Positions 44,681-54,246 of a DNA stretch of 59,045 nucleotides are shown here, one piece after another. Within the stretch, counting starts at the first letter, position 1, and each line of letters opens with the position of its first letter. The position numbers and the translations under genes are program-made. A model generated the notes under the pieces. That model had not been told where the DNA came from and did not search any database. It saw only the letters and a program-made list of their open reading frames with translations. Source of the stretch: Hyphomicrobium sp. (GTDB lineage Bacteria > Pseudomonadota > Alphaproteobacteria > Rhizobiales > Hyphomicrobiaceae); assembly GCA_013141015.1 (NCBI GenBank), contig JABFRT010000042.1, positions 1-59,045 of the forward strand. Reading direction: 5' to 3'.

Positions 44681-44699
44681 TTATCCAACCTTATCCACA
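44681..44699. promoter_or_regulatory. Paired DnaA-box-like 9-mers
   Basis: TTATCCAAC at 44681-44689 is followed one base later by TTATCCACA at 44691-44699, the latter an exact match to the DnaA-box consensus. A perfect GATCACG/CGTGATC hairpin (44661-44678) lies beside them. The two 9-mers in a row are unlikely to be coding. They may titrate or bind DnaA, or occur by chance. Confidence 0.4.
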
Positions 44700-44753
44700 A
44701 CCAGCCGCTTGCGTGCTACCCGGCAGCAACACACTGATTTGCTTCGACAAAGC

Positions 44754-45551
44754 CTATTGTGGCGTTCCCGGCTTTGCTCCAAGCTGTTGAATTTTAAAGA
44801 GATTAGCATCAATTTCGTCGGTCTTGACGACGTCGGAAACCTCAAGCCGGGTATCAAGACCCTGCGCGTCGCTTGTTACCCATTCTTTCAATTCCAGGGC
44901 CGGCTTGGTCGCCAGGAACAATTTGATCTTGCCGGGTGTATCAGGGCTTTTGTCCTGTAACCCCAACACGATAAGGTCGTCTGCTTGTTGCACTTCAATG
45001 ATCCGGGCGTCGCGCAGAAGATCGACATCTTTGCGCAGCAATAGCCGGAAAGGCGTCTGGTCCAGCGCCACGCGGTCCTCATTGTTCAAGTCGAGATCCT
45101 GGATCGCCAAGTATTCGCCGTCCGATACGATGATTTGCCTGGAGGGAAGCGCGTAGTCGAAGCGGAATTTGCCTGGGCGTTTGACGAAAAACTTGCCCTT
45201 GAGCTTTTTCTTGTCAGCGCCGGTCTGGACAAAATTGCCCTTCATTCCTTTGAGATCAGCAAAATAGCCGCTGACCGTCTTGACCAGTTCGGTCTGCTTT
45301 TCATCGAGTGAGATGCCAGTGGTGCCGTTGGCCGGGGCGACTTCCTGCACCCAACCGCCGTCGCCAGCCGATGGCTTGGCGGCCGTTGCAGCGCCTGGAG
45401 CCTGTGGAGTGGTGGCCGGTGCGGCCTGCGCTGGCGGTGCAGCAGGCGCTGCGGGCTTAGCTGCCTCCCCGGCATAAGCGGCGCTGGCCAAGCCAAGCAC
45501 TGCAAGCGACGTGATCGTCCGGCCAAGCGCTGTCATATTCCGTCCCATCAT
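44754..45551 (-). CDS. lolA: Outer-membrane lipoprotein carrier protein LolA
   Basis: Periplasmic chaperone that carries lipoproteins from the LolCDE complex to the outer membrane. About 265 aa: a signal peptide (cleaved near AYA), a long Ala/Pro-rich linker, then the LolA fold with SGYFADLKGMKGNFVQTGAD, GKFFVKRPGKFRFDYA and the QIIVSDGEYLAIQDLDLN blocks. The linker makes it longer than E. coli LolA. Possible starts are ATG 45551, 45548 and 45536; GGGGG is right before the first pair. It lies next to ftsK on the same strand, a common alphaproteobacterial order. Confidence 0.9.
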   Translation of the reverse strand: MMGRNMTALGRTITSLAVLGLASAAYAGEAAKPAAPAAPPAQAAPATTPQAPGAATAAKPSAGDGGWVQEVAPANGTTGISLDEKQTELVKTVSGYFADLKGMKGNFVQTGADKKKLKGKFFVKRPGKFRFDYALPSRQIIVSDGEYLAIQDLDLNNEDRVALDQTPFRLLLRKDVDLLRDARIIEVQQADDLIVLGLQDKSPDTPGKIKLFLATKPALELKEWVTSDAQGLDTRLEVSDVVKTDEIDANLFKIQQLGAKPGTPQ

Positions 45552-45722
45552 TCCCCCAAAGTGCCCGCATCCCCAACGGCGCCGGCCATGACCGGCGAAC
45601 CGCTGTATCATGTCTGCAAAAATTGCGACGACACCGGGGCGATAATCTCGAGTTGAGGGCATAGTTGACACCGCCGCCATGCGCAAGTTGCCGCCCCGGA
45701 GCTGGACCGGTTCTGGCGGCGA

Positions 45723-48440
45723 TCAGGCCGCATCGGCGTTGCCGGGGCCTGCAACGAGAACGTCGCGCTTGCCGACCGGGTTGGCTGCAGACACCAGCCC
45801 CTCGCGCTCCATCCGCTCGATGATATCGGCGGCGCGGTTATAGCCAATCGACAGGCGGCGCTGAATGTAGCTGGTCGATGCCTTGCGGTCGCGCAGCACA
45901 ATCGCCACTGCCCGATCATAGAGATCGCCCTCATTGGGTGTGCGTTCGCCGCTGGCGATATCCTGCGTTCCAGCCGTCTCACCGATCCCGTCGACATAGT
46001 TCGGCGGGCCTTGACGGCGGAGTGCGTTGGCAATCGCCTCGACTTCTTCATCTGACACAAACGCGCCGTGCACCCGAACAATCTGACCGGTGCCGCTGGA
46101 AAACAGCATGTCGCCCTGGCCAAGCAGTTGTTCGGCACCTTGTTCATTGAGGATCGTGCGGCTGTCGATCTTTGACGTGACCTTGAACGAAATGCGGGTC
46201 GGGAAATTGGCCTTGATCGTGCCAGTGATCACATCGACGGATGGGCGCTGCGTTGCCATGATCAAGTGGATGCCAGCGGCGCGCGCCATTTGCGCCAAGC
46301 GCTGCACGGCCACTTCGACGTCTTTGCCAGCGACACTCATCAGATCGGCGAACTCGTCGACCACGATCACGATGTGCGGCAGCGGCTCAAGATCCATCTT
46401 CTGTTTTTCAAACAGCGGCTGACCGGCCTTATCAAATCCGGTCTGTACCGTGCGCGCCAGCATCTCGCCGCGCTTCTTTGCGTTGCGCACGCGGTTGTTG
46501 AACATATCGATGTTGCGAACCGACAGCGAGGCCATGCGCTTGTAGCGCTCTTCCATTTCACCGACCGCCCAGTTGAGCGCCGCAACGGCCTTATGCGGAT
46601 CGGTGACGACGGGCGCCAAAAGGTGGGGAATACCGTTGTAAACCGACAATTCGAGCATCTTCGGATCGATCATCAGCAGGCGGCAGTCTTCCGGCGCGTG
46701 ACGATAGAGCAGCGACAGAACCATCGCATTGACGCCGACCGACTTGCCAGATCCCGTGGTGCCAGCCACCAGCAAATGCGGCATGCGCGCGAGATCGGCG
46801 ACGACAGGTTCGCCACCAATCGATTTGCCAAGCGCTAAAGGCAGCGCGAATTCGCTTGTCTTGTAAGCATCCGCTTCAAGAATCTCGCGCAGCAAGACCG
46901 GCTCGCGACGCATATTCGGCAACTCAAGGCCAATGGCATTGCGGCCCGGCACGACAGCGGCGCGCACGCTAACCACGCTCATCGAGCGGGCGATATCGTC
47001 AGCCAAACCAATCACGCGCGAAGACTTGGTGCCGCGCGACGGCTCCAATTCGTAAAGCGTGATAACAGGGCCGGGCTTGATATCCTTGACTTCGCCTTTG
47101 ACGCCGAAATCTGCGAGCACATCTTCCAGCAGCCGCGCATTGCCGCGCATTACCGTCTGTGTGAATTCGGGACCCGGCTTGGAGGACGCCGCCCGCTTCA
47201 GTAAATTGAGCGATGGACGCTTCCATTCCGGTTCTGATTTGCGGAACGACAGGCCACCGAGAAGGGCCGCTGCTTTGCCGCTGGCTGGCGCTGCTGCTTT
47301 GGGCATTGCAGCGGTTGCGGCTGGTGCATCTGACGCGCCCGGCGCAAATCGCGCGGCAATGGCCCGGCTGGCGTTGTCGGTGTTGACGTCGAACGCAAAC
47401 GCGCGCGTTGCGGGCGGCGCATCGCGTGGCGTTGGCGATCCAAAATCAAAGGCGGCAACAGGTGGGGGCGTGCTGTGATCAACGTCGTAGCCGGCATCGC
47501 GGCTGAGCGCTGAAAAGCCACCGGTTTCATCAAAGCCTGCCGGCGCCGGCATTCCATGGTTGGCCACCACATGGGCTGCAAATGCAGCTGAAATTCCGGT
47601 TGCCGGGGCGTAACTGTGCAAATGCGGCACGCGTTCGTCGCGCGTCCACTGGTGCGGCGGCGGAAATGGTTCCGGAACAGCCAGCTCCGCGGCCGCGCCG
47701 TAAAGGCTCTCGGTCACCGGCTTGGCTTTGCTCTTGGCCGCGAACGGCCACCAAGAACCAGCCTCACGCGCCGCAGATTTGACCTGCAAAGGGTTGGGTG
47801 CCGGCATGGTCTGCGCATCGTCTGAGACCCGCGTTGCCGCCGCCTGCAGCCCGCTTCGCACAGCCCCTTCCAAATCAAAACCAATGCTCTTGGCAAAGGT
47901 GGTGACGGCAGCGGCGACCAACACAAGCGCCGACGCCAAACCCGCGCGGTCCTCGTTGATCAATCCGAACACACGCGACGCAAGCTTGAACAACGCATCA
48001 CCCAGTACACCGCCTAAGCCATGATGCAACGGCCAAACGCTAGGCGCCGGCATTGCCGACAGCGCACCCGCGACAGCGAGAATGGCGAGGGGATAAAAGC
48101 CAACCTTGGTCCGCGCTGCATCAACGCGGCGGGCGCGCATCAGCTGCAAAGTCCAAACAACCGGTGCGATAAGCGCAATGACAGCGGAAAAACCAAGCGT
48201 TTGCAGCAATAGATCAGCAACGACGGCGCCGATGCGGCCCATCCAATTGCGCGGTTCGACCGTTGTTGCGTGGGTCAAACTCGGATCGGAAAACGACCAA
48301 GTGGCGAGGCTCAGCCAGACCACGCCAACGAGCGCCAGGAGGACGAGACCTCCAAAGCGTGCGAGCCAGCCCAACAGCCGGTCCTCCATCGACTGTGGCA
48401 ACAGCCTTTGAGGATCGATGCCTCGTGTATCGAGCGACAT
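45723..48440 (-). CDS. ftsK: DNA translocase FtsK
   Basis: A 905-aa division protein. The N-terminal part has four transmembrane helices (about 20-200), followed by an Ala/Pro-rich linker and the motor. Walker A GTTGSGKS is at about residues 560-567, and the [15 protein letters not shown] block follows. The C-terminal gamma winged-helix domain ([21 protein letters not shown]) recognises KOPS sequences to steer the chromosome. It is 22 bases downstream of the DapC-like aminotransferase gene and upstream of lolA. Start ATG 48440 begins [20 protein letters not shown]; an upstream frame extends to 48539 but is not conserved. Confidence 0.95.
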   Translation of the reverse strand: MSLDTRGIDPQRLLPQSMEDRLLGWLARFGGLVLLALVGVVWLSLATWSFSDPSLTHATTVEPRNWMGRIGAVVADLLLQTLGFSAVIALIAPVVWTLQLMRARRVDAARTKVGFYPLAILAVAGALSAMPAPSVWPLHHGLGGVLGDALFKLASRVFGLINEDRAGLASALVLVAAAVTTFAKSIGFDLEGAVRSGLQAAATRVSDDAQTMPAPNPLQVKSAAREAGSWWPFAAKSKAKPVTESLYGAAAELAVPEPFPPPHQWTRDERVPHLHSYAPATGISAAFAAHVVANHGMPAPAGFDETGGFSALSRDAGYDVDHSTPPPVAAFDFGSPTPRDAPPATRAFAFDVNTDNASRAIAARFAPGASDAPAATAAMPKAAAPASGKAAALLGGLSFRKSEPEWKRPSLNLLKRAASSKPGPEFTQTVMRGNARLLEDVLADFGVKGEVKDIKPGPVITLYELEPSRGTKSSRVIGLADDIARSMSVVSVRAAVVPGRNAIGLELPNMRREPVLLREILEADAYKTSEFALPLALGKSIGGEPVVADLARMPHLLVAGTTGSGKSVGVNAMVLSLLYRHAPEDCRLLMIDPKMLELSVYNGIPHLLAPVVTDPHKAVAALNWAVGEMEERYKRMASLSVRNIDMFNNRVRNAKKRGEMLARTVQTGFDKAGQPLFEKQKMDLEPLPHIVIVVDEFADLMSVAGKDVEVAVQRLAQMARAAGIHLIMATQRPSVDVITGTIKANFPTRISFKVTSKIDSRTILNEQGAEQLLGQGDMLFSSGTGQIVRVHGAFVSDEEVEAIANALRRQGPPNYVDGIGETAGTQDIASGERTPNEGDLYDRAVAIVLRDRKASTSYIQRRLSIGYNRAADIIERMEREGLVSAANPVGKRDVLVAGPGNADAA

Positions 48441-48462
48441 CTTCGCGAACGAACTCTCATAC

Positions 48463-49677
48463 TCAACGCAGCACGCTAACCGTGCGTTCGAGCGCTTCCC
48501 GGATTGCCGCCGCATCCTGAACCAAGGCAACGCGCACATAGTTGGCGCCAGGATTGGTTCCGTGACCGTCGTTTTGAGCCAGGAAGGCCCCTGGTATGAC
48601 CTTGACGCCCATACGTTTCCATAAGGTTACCGTTGCGTCACTGCCGCCGCCAAATTGGCTCATATCGAGCCAAAGGCAGAACCCGCCGTCAGGCCGTTTG
48701 TATCCATAGCGGCCGCCCAGAACCGCATCGGCAATGGCGAATTTTTCGCGATACTGCGCACGCGCCGCCTCAACGTGGGCTTCGTCTCCCCAGGCGGCAG
48801 CAGACGCGTGTTGCACAGGCCCCGGTACGGTCGGCGCGCACATGTTGCGGATTTCGGCGAAGGCCTCCAGGAACGCCGCGTCGCCCGCGCAAAACCCAGA
48901 ACGCAATCCAGGCAGGTTCGAACGCTTGGACAGCGAATTGAAGACCACCAGATTTGCGAAACGTTCGGGCGTTCCGCTTGCCACCTCAAGGCCACCCACG
49001 GGAGCAGCGCCTGTATAAATCTCCGAATAGCATTCATCCAGAAACAGCATGAAATTATGGGCGCGCGCCAACGTCAACGCTTTGAGGATATAGCCGCGCG
49101 ATGCAACCGTGCCCTGCGGGTTGGCTGGCGAATTGATGAACAGCGCGCAGGTGCGGGCAAGCAAGTCCTTGTCGCGCGCCAAGGTGTCGAGGTCCGGCAG
49201 GAAGCCGGTTTCTGCGGTCGCGTTGAGATAGACCGCCTCCGCGCCGACGCCGAGAGCGCCCGCGACATAGGCTGAGTAATACGGATTGCACATCAGGATC
49301 GCCGGCCGGCCTGTTACCGCCTTGCGGCCCACCGCCGGCAGGCACGCAAAGAACAAGCCTTCGCGCGATCCGTTAAGAGCGAGGACTTCGCGGGCTGGAT
49401 CAACCCCGCCAGGGATCACATAGCGCCGCGACAACCACTGAGAGATTGCACCGCGCAACTCATCTGACCCGCGGATCGGCGGGTATTTGCCGTAGAGGCT
49501 GGCTGCCTCATCGAGCTTAGCCGCGATAAAATCCGGCATCGCCTCGCGCGGCTCGCCAATCGTCAATTCAATCGGTTTGGCATGCCCCGGCTCTATGCCG
49601 CTCAACAAGCGGCGCAGCTGCGTGAACGGCGAAAGGATCGCGCCAGAGGTAAGGGACGAGAGGCTCGATGACTGCAT
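48463..49677 (-). CDS. DapC-like succinyldiaminopimelate aminotransferase
   Basis: A 404-aa fold-type I PLP aminotransferase. The Schiff-base Lys is about 251 in [10 protein letters not shown], with the [10 protein letters not shown] Asp at about 214 and [13 protein letters not shown] near the start. The N-terminal [17 protein letters not shown] pattern is close to known DapC sequences, which convert N-succinyl-2-amino-6-ketopimelate to N-succinyl-LL-DAP. The substrate is assigned by similarity by eye only. It lies immediately upstream of ftsK (22 bases), also common in Rhizobiales. ATG 49677 is the probable start. Confidence 0.82.
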   Translation of the reverse strand: MQSSSLSSLTSGAILSPFTQLRRLLSGIEPGHAKPIELTIGEPREAMPDFIAAKLDEAASLYGKYPPIRGSDELRGAISQWLSRRYVIPGGVDPAREVLALNGSREGLFFACLPAVGRKAVTGRPAILMCNPYYSAYVAGALGVGAEAVYLNATAETGFLPDLDTLARDKDLLARTCALFINSPANPQGTVASRGYILKALTLARAHNFMLFLDECYSEIYTGAAPVGGLEVASGTPERFANLVVFNSLSKRSNLPGLRSGFCAGDAAFLEAFAEIRNMCAPTVPGPVQHASAAAWGDEAHVEAARAQYREKFAIADAVLGGRYGYKRPDGGFCLWLDMSQFGGGSDATVTLWKRMGVKVIPGAFLAQNDGHGTNPGANYVRVALVQDAAAIREALERTVSVLR

Positions 49678-49806
49678 AGTGTGCCGCCGGAAATAAAGAT
49701 TGGACGAACCAGCGCATAGAACGTCCAAGCCAGCCCGTAAACGGAAAATGGGCCCGCCGGCAGGCGAACCCATTCCGAATTTCTAAAGTGTTGGGCGCGG
49801 AGCGGT

Positions 49807-50061
49807 TTAAGCCCTTCGCAGAACGCCAAGCAAAACAAGCAGAATCACGGCACCGATCGTGGCGGTGATAATCTGGCCGACGACGTCTCCGCCAGCGAAC
49901 AGGCCAAGGCGCGGCAACAGATATCCACCCAGCAGCGCGCCAACGATGCCAACGACAATGTTGCCGACCACGCCGAAGCCATAGCCTTTGACAATCAGCC
50001 CGGCCAAGAACCCGGCAATTGCGCCGATGACGAGTAGAACAAGTAGTGCTTCGAGAGCCAT
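49807..50061 (-). CDS. GlsB/YeaQ/YmgE family stress membrane protein
   Basis: An 84-aa protein with three transmembrane helices and the repeated small-residue blocks IGAIAGFLAGLIVKG and VGIVGALLGGYLLPRLG, typical of the transglycosylase-associated/YmgE family. Members are induced by general stress in many bacteria; the molecular role is unclear. GAGGGG lies about 5 nt before the ATG. It is unlinked to either neighbour. Confidence 0.9.
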   Translation of the reverse strand: MALEALLVLLVIGAIAGFLAGLIVKGYGFGVVGNIVVGIVGALLGGYLLPRLGLFAGGDVVGQIITATIGAVILLVLLGVLRRA

Positions 50062-50341
50062 CTGCCCCTCCTGTTGTTGTCACGCAGCCGTTCAGACATC
50101 CAGCACGCCCCCGAAGTCTGTCCGGAGAAATGCGCCTTGAAGGCATTGCGCGCAAATAGATGGCCGGTCGATCCGGCGATCTTCACAGGTGAAGCGCTTA
50201 TCTCAGCTAAAGGTTCCGGCTCGCCCCAATATCTTTTGCGCGAAACCCCGCACCGATCATTGTTTTTGAGAATACCAATGAAAAAGCCGGGCCCCAACGA
50301 GGTCCGGCTTTTCGAAACAGCGAAGGAAACGTCAACCGCGA
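50062..50341. other. Gene-free interval with several hairpins
   Basis: No convincing ORF. On the plus strand I see CAGAC/GTCTG (loop with CCCCC) at about 50094-50120, GCCGG-TCGAT-CCGGC, CTTCA-CAGG-TGAAG and, at the end, AAAAGCCGG/CCGGCTTTT (50282-50313). It might be a structured RNA or just a leader plus terminator. I could not match it to 6S or SRP RNA. Confidence 0.35.
50280..50313 (-). terminator. Terminator downstream of the NlpC/P60-like gene
   Basis: A stem AAAAGCCGG/CCGGCTTTT with a loop of about 13 bases. On the minus strand the stem ends in CCGGCTTTTTCATTGG, placing a T-run after the NlpC/P60-like gene that ends at 50342. It may also work on the plus strand. Confidence 0.75.
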
Positions 50342-50695
50342 TTAGCCGACGCGGAAGACAGCGCCCGAAACAGAGCGTGCGCGTTCGCGGACGCGGCCGC
50401 CATCGTTGCCCGACTTGACGATCCACTGGCCCTTTGAATTGCGGCCGGTGATCATGCCGACGTGATGCGGCCAGACGACAACAGCGCCCACCTGCGGACC
50501 GCTTGAACGGCCCCAACGCTTCCAGTTGGCAGCGAGATTGAATTCCGGGCCGCCACCAAGCTGCGTGCGCATCCACCATCCGCACCATGCACCTGGGCGG
50601 CCTTCTTCAGACACGCGCGACCGGCGCGCTTCGGCCGGCATCACACCCGCCAGCGTCACAACCGCCATCAACGCTGCAAGATAAACTCGACGCAT
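50342..50695 (-). CDS. Small secreted NlpC/P60-like (CHAP-type) protein
   Basis: A 117-aa precursor with a signal peptide (cleaved near AEA at about residue 23). The mature domain is about 95 residues: AWCGWWMRTQLGGG has the nucleophile-like Cys, VWPHHVGMITG the His, and the SGNDGG block completes the core. This order fits TIGR02594-like or CHAP-type peptidoglycan amidases, although I cannot be sure that it is active. Such short single-domain proteins are common in Rhizobiales. An upstream in-frame extension is not supported. Confidence 0.75.
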   Translation of the reverse strand: MRRVYLAALMAVVTLAGVMPAEARRSRVSEEGRPGAWCGWWMRTQLGGGPEFNLAANWKRWGRSSGPQVGAVVVWPHHVGMITGRNSKGQWIVKSGNDGGRVRERARSVSGAVFRVG

Positions 50696-51051
50696 ACGAA
50701 CTCTCCCGTACTTGATTTTTCAGTCTTCACTTGATTGAACGGGTCGCATCGAGCCTGCGAAAGCGTCGAAAAAAAGAGGACATATGTGCGCGCGGCCTAT
50801 CGACGCCGTGCACGGCCCAAGCGTTAGTCTTGACGTTCACAAAGTTTGTCAGCGGTTTGAGTGTGTTGCGAAATCCGGCAACGGTGCTGTGGCCAATCGG
50901 CCAGCATTCCGGGGTTCAGAATGCCGCACGCGAGGCGGTCATAGTTTGCCGCCTGTGGTTGTTTTCGGCAGTAACCACCGCGCCCAACCAACGAAAAAAG
51001 GCCGGAACGGTTGCCCATTCCAGCCCCTTTGTTTGCGCAAACGGCAGACGC
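50696..51051. other. Gene-free interval upstream of the NlpC/P60-like gene
   Basis: About 355 bases. An ATG at 50784 follows AGAGGACAT and could start a frame, but its composition does not look like a protein and it runs antisense into the ammonium transporter gene, so I reject it. A stem GGCTGGAA/TTCCGGCC read on the minus strand (50996-51030) followed by TTTTTTC is a good terminator for the transporter gene. Nothing else is resolved. Confidence 0.45.
50996..51030 (-). terminator. Terminator after the second ammonium transporter gene
   Basis: On the minus strand, AAAGG-GGCTGGAA, a 10-nt loop, then TTCCGGCC-TTTTTTC. The T-run and stem fit a rho-independent terminator, about 22 bases beyond the stop. 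Confidence 0.75.
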
Positions 51052-52263
51052 TCAGATACGGCCCATGCGCGCGTCGTCCTCAGGATTGGCACCGATCTTG
51101 TGGATCGAAATGTCGGCACCTTGGCGCTCGTCATCGGCTGACAAGCGGAACCCAAATGCAGCGTCCACCAGCCAATAGATGGCCGTACCGCAGACGAAAC
51201 CAAACGCGGCCCCGGCGACTGAACCAACCAGCTGCGAGGCGAACGTCACACCGCCCAACCCGCCAAGTGCCTTCAAGCCGAAAATTCCGCACGCAATGCC
51301 GCCCCATAGGCCGCACAAGCCGTGCAGCGCCCAGACACCAAGCACGTCGTCGATTTTCCATTTGTCGGTCGAGATCATGAACATCCGCACGAATATTACG
51401 CCTGCAATTGCACCGGTCGCTAAAGCGCCGAGTGGATGCATGACGTCGGAACCTGCACAAACAGCGACGAGACCGGCCAGCGCACCGTTGTGAACGAAGC
51501 CCGGATCGTTACGCCCAACGATCAACGCTGACAGAATGCCGCCGCACATCGCGAGCAGAGAATTGACTGCGACCAGCCCCGAAATACCTTTCAAGCTTTG
51601 CGCGCTCATCACGTTGAACCCGAACCAGCCGACGCACAGCATCCATGAGCCCATAGCGAGCCACGGGATCGACGACGGCGGCGGGGTTATCGGGCGGCCG
51701 CGATCATATCGGCCGATGCGGGCGCCAAGCTGGCGGATGGCGCCAAGCGCCACCCACCCGCCGAACGCGTGCACCACAATTGATCCGGCAAAGTCTTTCA
51801 GCGGCGCTCCGAGCATGTTTGTGAACAGCGCGTCTTGCAGTCCGAAATTCTTGTTCCAGACAACGCCTTCTAGCAGCGGATAACCAAAGCCAACGATCAA
51901 TGCGGTCGCCGCGCATTGCGGCAGGAACCTCGCGCGCTCAGCGATGCCACCGGAGACGATGGCCGGCACCGCGGCTGCAAACGTGGCGAGGAAGAAGAAT
52001 TTGACGAGATCAATGCCCTGGTTGCCACTGATCGCTTCGGCGCTGGCAAAGAACGTGATGCCATAGGCTATCCAATAGCCAGCGAAGAAATAGCACAGCG
52101 TCGAAATCGCAAAATCGACCAGAATTTTGACCAGCGCATTGACCTGGTTCTTGTGGCGGACCGTGCCGACTTCAAGAAACGCGAACCCACCGTGCATGGC
52201 GAAGACCAGGATCGCCCCCATGAGCAGAAAAAAGACGTCTGCCCCCTGTAAAGTCTGCTCCAT
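51052..52263 (-). CDS. Second ammonium transporter (Amt family)
   Basis: A 403-aa Amt protein with about eleven helices. The blocks TVRHKNQVNALVKILVDFAI, GSIVVHAFGGWVALGA (pore His) and VLGVWALHGLCGLWGG (second pore His) are family hallmarks. It lacks a signal-like N-terminal extension and its sequence is divergent from the first amtB. No glnK is linked and I saw no sigma-54 motif upstream. It may be a housekeeping or methylammonium-type transporter; function is inferred from fold. Confidence 0.93.
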   Translation of the reverse strand: MEQTLQGADVFFLLMGAILVFAMHGGFAFLEVGTVRHKNQVNALVKILVDFAISTLCYFFAGYWIAYGITFFASAEAISGNQGIDLVKFFFLATFAAAVPAIVSGGIAERARFLPQCAATALIVGFGYPLLEGVVWNKNFGLQDALFTNMLGAPLKDFAGSIVVHAFGGWVALGAIRQLGARIGRYDRGRPITPPPSSIPWLAMGSWMLCVGWFGFNVMSAQSLKGISGLVAVNSLLAMCGGILSALIVGRNDPGFVHNGALAGLVAVCAGSDVMHPLGALATGAIAGVIFVRMFMISTDKWKIDDVLGVWALHGLCGLWGGIACGIFGLKALGGLGGVTFASQLVGSVAGAAFGFVCGTAIYWLVDAAFGFRLSADDERQGADISIHKIGANPEDDARMGRI

Positions 52264-52422
52264 GCCAGAAATCTCCCCCGCGCTGATCGTTTTTTACGCA
52301 TGCCGTCCGCTCTGACCGGTTTTGCCTAACCGCCATGCAGACGCTGCCCGTTATCTCGGCAGGGAAATCAAGAAACGGAGGAGCGGTCAACGACACCGGC
52401 TGCACGCACGCATAAAAGCACG

Positions 52423-52455
52423 CGGTTTCCCGAGCCTTGTTGGCTGGGAAACACG
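52423..52455 (-). terminator. Possible hairpin after the 52.5-kb gene
   Basis: GTTTCCC/GGGAAAC with a 15-base loop, followed on the minus strand by CGCGTGCTTTTAT. The stem is short and the T-run is distant, so this is a weak candidate. Confidence 0.35.
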
Positions 52456-52497
52456 ATTTGCCTTAATTTTAAGCAGTTGCCTAAGTCGTAAGCTTCA

Positions 52498-53433
52498 TTA
52501 GCGAACGCGGCGCGGATTCATATACAGATCGGCTTCCTGGCGCTGGATATCCGGCGTCATGCGGCCAGCGCGCACTTCGCGGGCAATGCGTTTGACGTGG
52601 CGGCGCGCTTCGCCATTGAACAGGATCATACCGGCAAACAGCTTCATGATCATCATGATGCGCGGGTCCGCATGGTCGCCGCGCACCGTGCAGCGCCACT
52701 TTCCACCGACCGTCAGCACTGCACCATTGAGATAGCCGACGGTTTCGCCGGTTTGATCGATCAGTGTGTAGTCGCCGCCCAGATTGATGATGTCGCGGCG
52801 GAACCGGTAAAATTTCGGCACGCCGTCATCCATAATGAAAAACGAGAAGTGTTCGGGCAAGAATGGCCACTTGTTGGCCGAGCGTTCCAGCGTCACCAGG
52901 AAATCGTCGCCGCTGGTGTTGATCGCATAGGTGGTAACGGGCAGGCCACGCGCGCCGAGCGTCTGTTGAATCGACCGGCCCAGCATCAAATCCATGCTGG
53001 CGCGCCAGTTCAGCGTTTCCGAAAACAGCTTGAAAACAAGGCGTTTGTCCATGCCGGTTGCGTCGTTCCACAATTCCTTGCGGAAGCCGAGCACGCCGGT
53101 GCGTTCGCCATTCTCGATGATTTCAGCGAACACATCCATGTCGGTCGTGAACTGGCGCGACTTGCCCTTGTTGCGGTCGCGCTTCCAGAAGCCGAATTCG
53201 ATGGAGTTGAACGGCGTGATCCAGACGTCAACCGTGAAGTCCTGCCACTTCTTTTTCAGTGCTTCATCGGCGCTTTTCTTGGGAGCGGCTTTGGCATCTT
53301 CGCGCTTTTGCGCCGCGGTTTGTGCTTTGCGGGCTTGCTCCAGGCTTTCGGCGCGCGCGTCTGCTGCGGCCTCAGCGGCGGCAGCGCGAGCCTCGGTCTC
53401 TACCGGATCCTTGCGTTGAGCGGATGTGGCCAT
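52498..53433 (-). CDS. Cytoplasmic protein with Ala/Lys/Glu-rich N-terminus and LURP-like domain, uncertain
   Basis: A 311-aa protein. The first 70 residues are charged and helical (EARAAAAEAAADARAESLEQ), probably coiled coil. The remainder is beta-rich, with the blocks VWITPFNSIEFGFWKRDRNK, FYRFRRDIINLGGDYTLIDQ and GETVGYLNGAVLTVGGKWRC. These look like the tubby-like/LURP1-related fold, but I cannot confirm this. No signal peptide. I placed the start at ATG 53433 (GGGGA about 6 nt upstream), four codons after an upstream ATG. Confidence 0.75.
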   Translation of the reverse strand: MATSAQRKDPVETEARAAAAEAAADARAESLEQARKAQTAAQKREDAKAAPKKSADEALKKKWQDFTVDVWITPFNSIEFGFWKRDRNKGKSRQFTTDMDVFAEIIENGERTGVLGFRKELWNDATGMDKRLVFKLFSETLNWRASMDLMLGRSIQQTLGARGLPVTTYAINTSGDDFLVTLERSANKWPFLPEHFSFFIMDDGVPKFYRFRRDIINLGGDYTLIDQTGETVGYLNGAVLTVGGKWRCTVRGDHADPRIMMIMKLFAGMILFNGEARRHVKRIAREVRAGRMTPDIQRQEADLYMNPRRVR

Positions 53434-53572
53434 GTCAGTCCCCAAGTATCAGCGCACACGTTGCGCATAAAACGAATCACTCGAGAACCCTAGCATCGCG
53501 CTTGCGCAACGCCGCGGCAGCGCTGAATTTTGCAGTGGGAAAAGCCAACATACCGAGCATGGCCAATGTGGA

Positions 53573-53758
53573 TTAGGGCGGTGGCACGACCGGTGACGGC
53601 AGCGGCTCGAAGTCCGGCAACGGCGGCAAATCCGGCGGCTTCGGCGTAATGGGCCCTGGCTCCGGCGGCGGTCCAGGTTGGTTTGGATTGGGGTTGTGAG
53701 GATCGGGCAGTCCACCACCCATCGGCAGCAGATCGCGTGTGTTCACTGGTCTCGTCAT
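53573..53758 (-). CDS. Short proline-rich protein, uncertain
   Basis: A 61-aa frame: about 20 residues of ordinary sequence (MTRPVNTRDLLPMGGGLPDP) followed by a Pro/Asn/Pro-Leu repeat tail. GGAGG lies about 8 nt before the ATG. Low complexity makes it hard to judge; it might be an authentic small protein or chance. No homologue is recalled. Confidence 0.4.
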   Translation of the reverse strand: MTRPVNTRDLLPMGGGLPDPHNPNPNQPGPPPEPGPITPKPPDLPPLPDFEPLPSPVVPPP

Positions 53759-53944
53759 TCGGCGCGCCTCCGCACATTGCAGATCCTGCACCTCAACCCC
53801 AATGCTGTGCGGAAAGTTCCGCAAAGGCTTGATGCATCAAAGGTTGATCACGCTGATGGAACGCTGCGGCGGAAGCCACGTTTAGCTTCCACACGCCCAA
53901 GACAGCGCATGCTGCGAATTTGAGGCTGCTTTGGAGGCTGGCCG

Positions 53945-54241
53945 ATGAAAACCAAATCAAACACAATGTCGCCGCAGGACGTGACGCTGGCAAAGACCAG
54001 CCCGACCGCGATTTTCGACAGTCCAGCCGAGGTTCTCGCCCGGCACGAACTTTCACGCGAGCAGAAAATCGAAATCTTGAAAAGCTGGGAATTGGATGCC
54101 CGCGCTCTTCAACGGGCGACGGATGAAAGCATGGGCGGCGGCGAACCGCCCGAACTCGACGCCGTCAACAAGGCGCTTTTGACTTTGGACCCGAAAGACA
54201 AGACCCGCGATCAGTTCGGCAAGGCGCCAACCAAAATTTGA
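53945..54241 (+). CDS. Small conserved hypothetical protein
   Basis: A 98-aa helical protein with a conserved-looking block AIFDSPAEVLARHELSREQKIEILKSWELDARALQRATDESM. Good RBS (GGAGGCTGGCCG before ATG). It lies opposite to yggS with five bases between stops. I recall similar short proteins in Rhizobiales but no function. Confidence 0.72.
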   Translation: MKTKSNTMSPQDVTLAKTSPTAIFDSPAEVLARHELSREQKIEILKSWELDARALQRATDESMGGGEPPELDAVNKALLTLDPKDKTRDQFGKAPTKI

Positions 54242-54246
54242 GCTTG

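Noticed and set aside
50784-51380. Long plus-strand frame (MCARPID...) with a possible ribosome-binding site
   Set aside because: It runs antisense into the ammonium transporter gene, has unnatural composition, and a five-residue likeness to IS110-type transposases (LDVHK) is not sustained.
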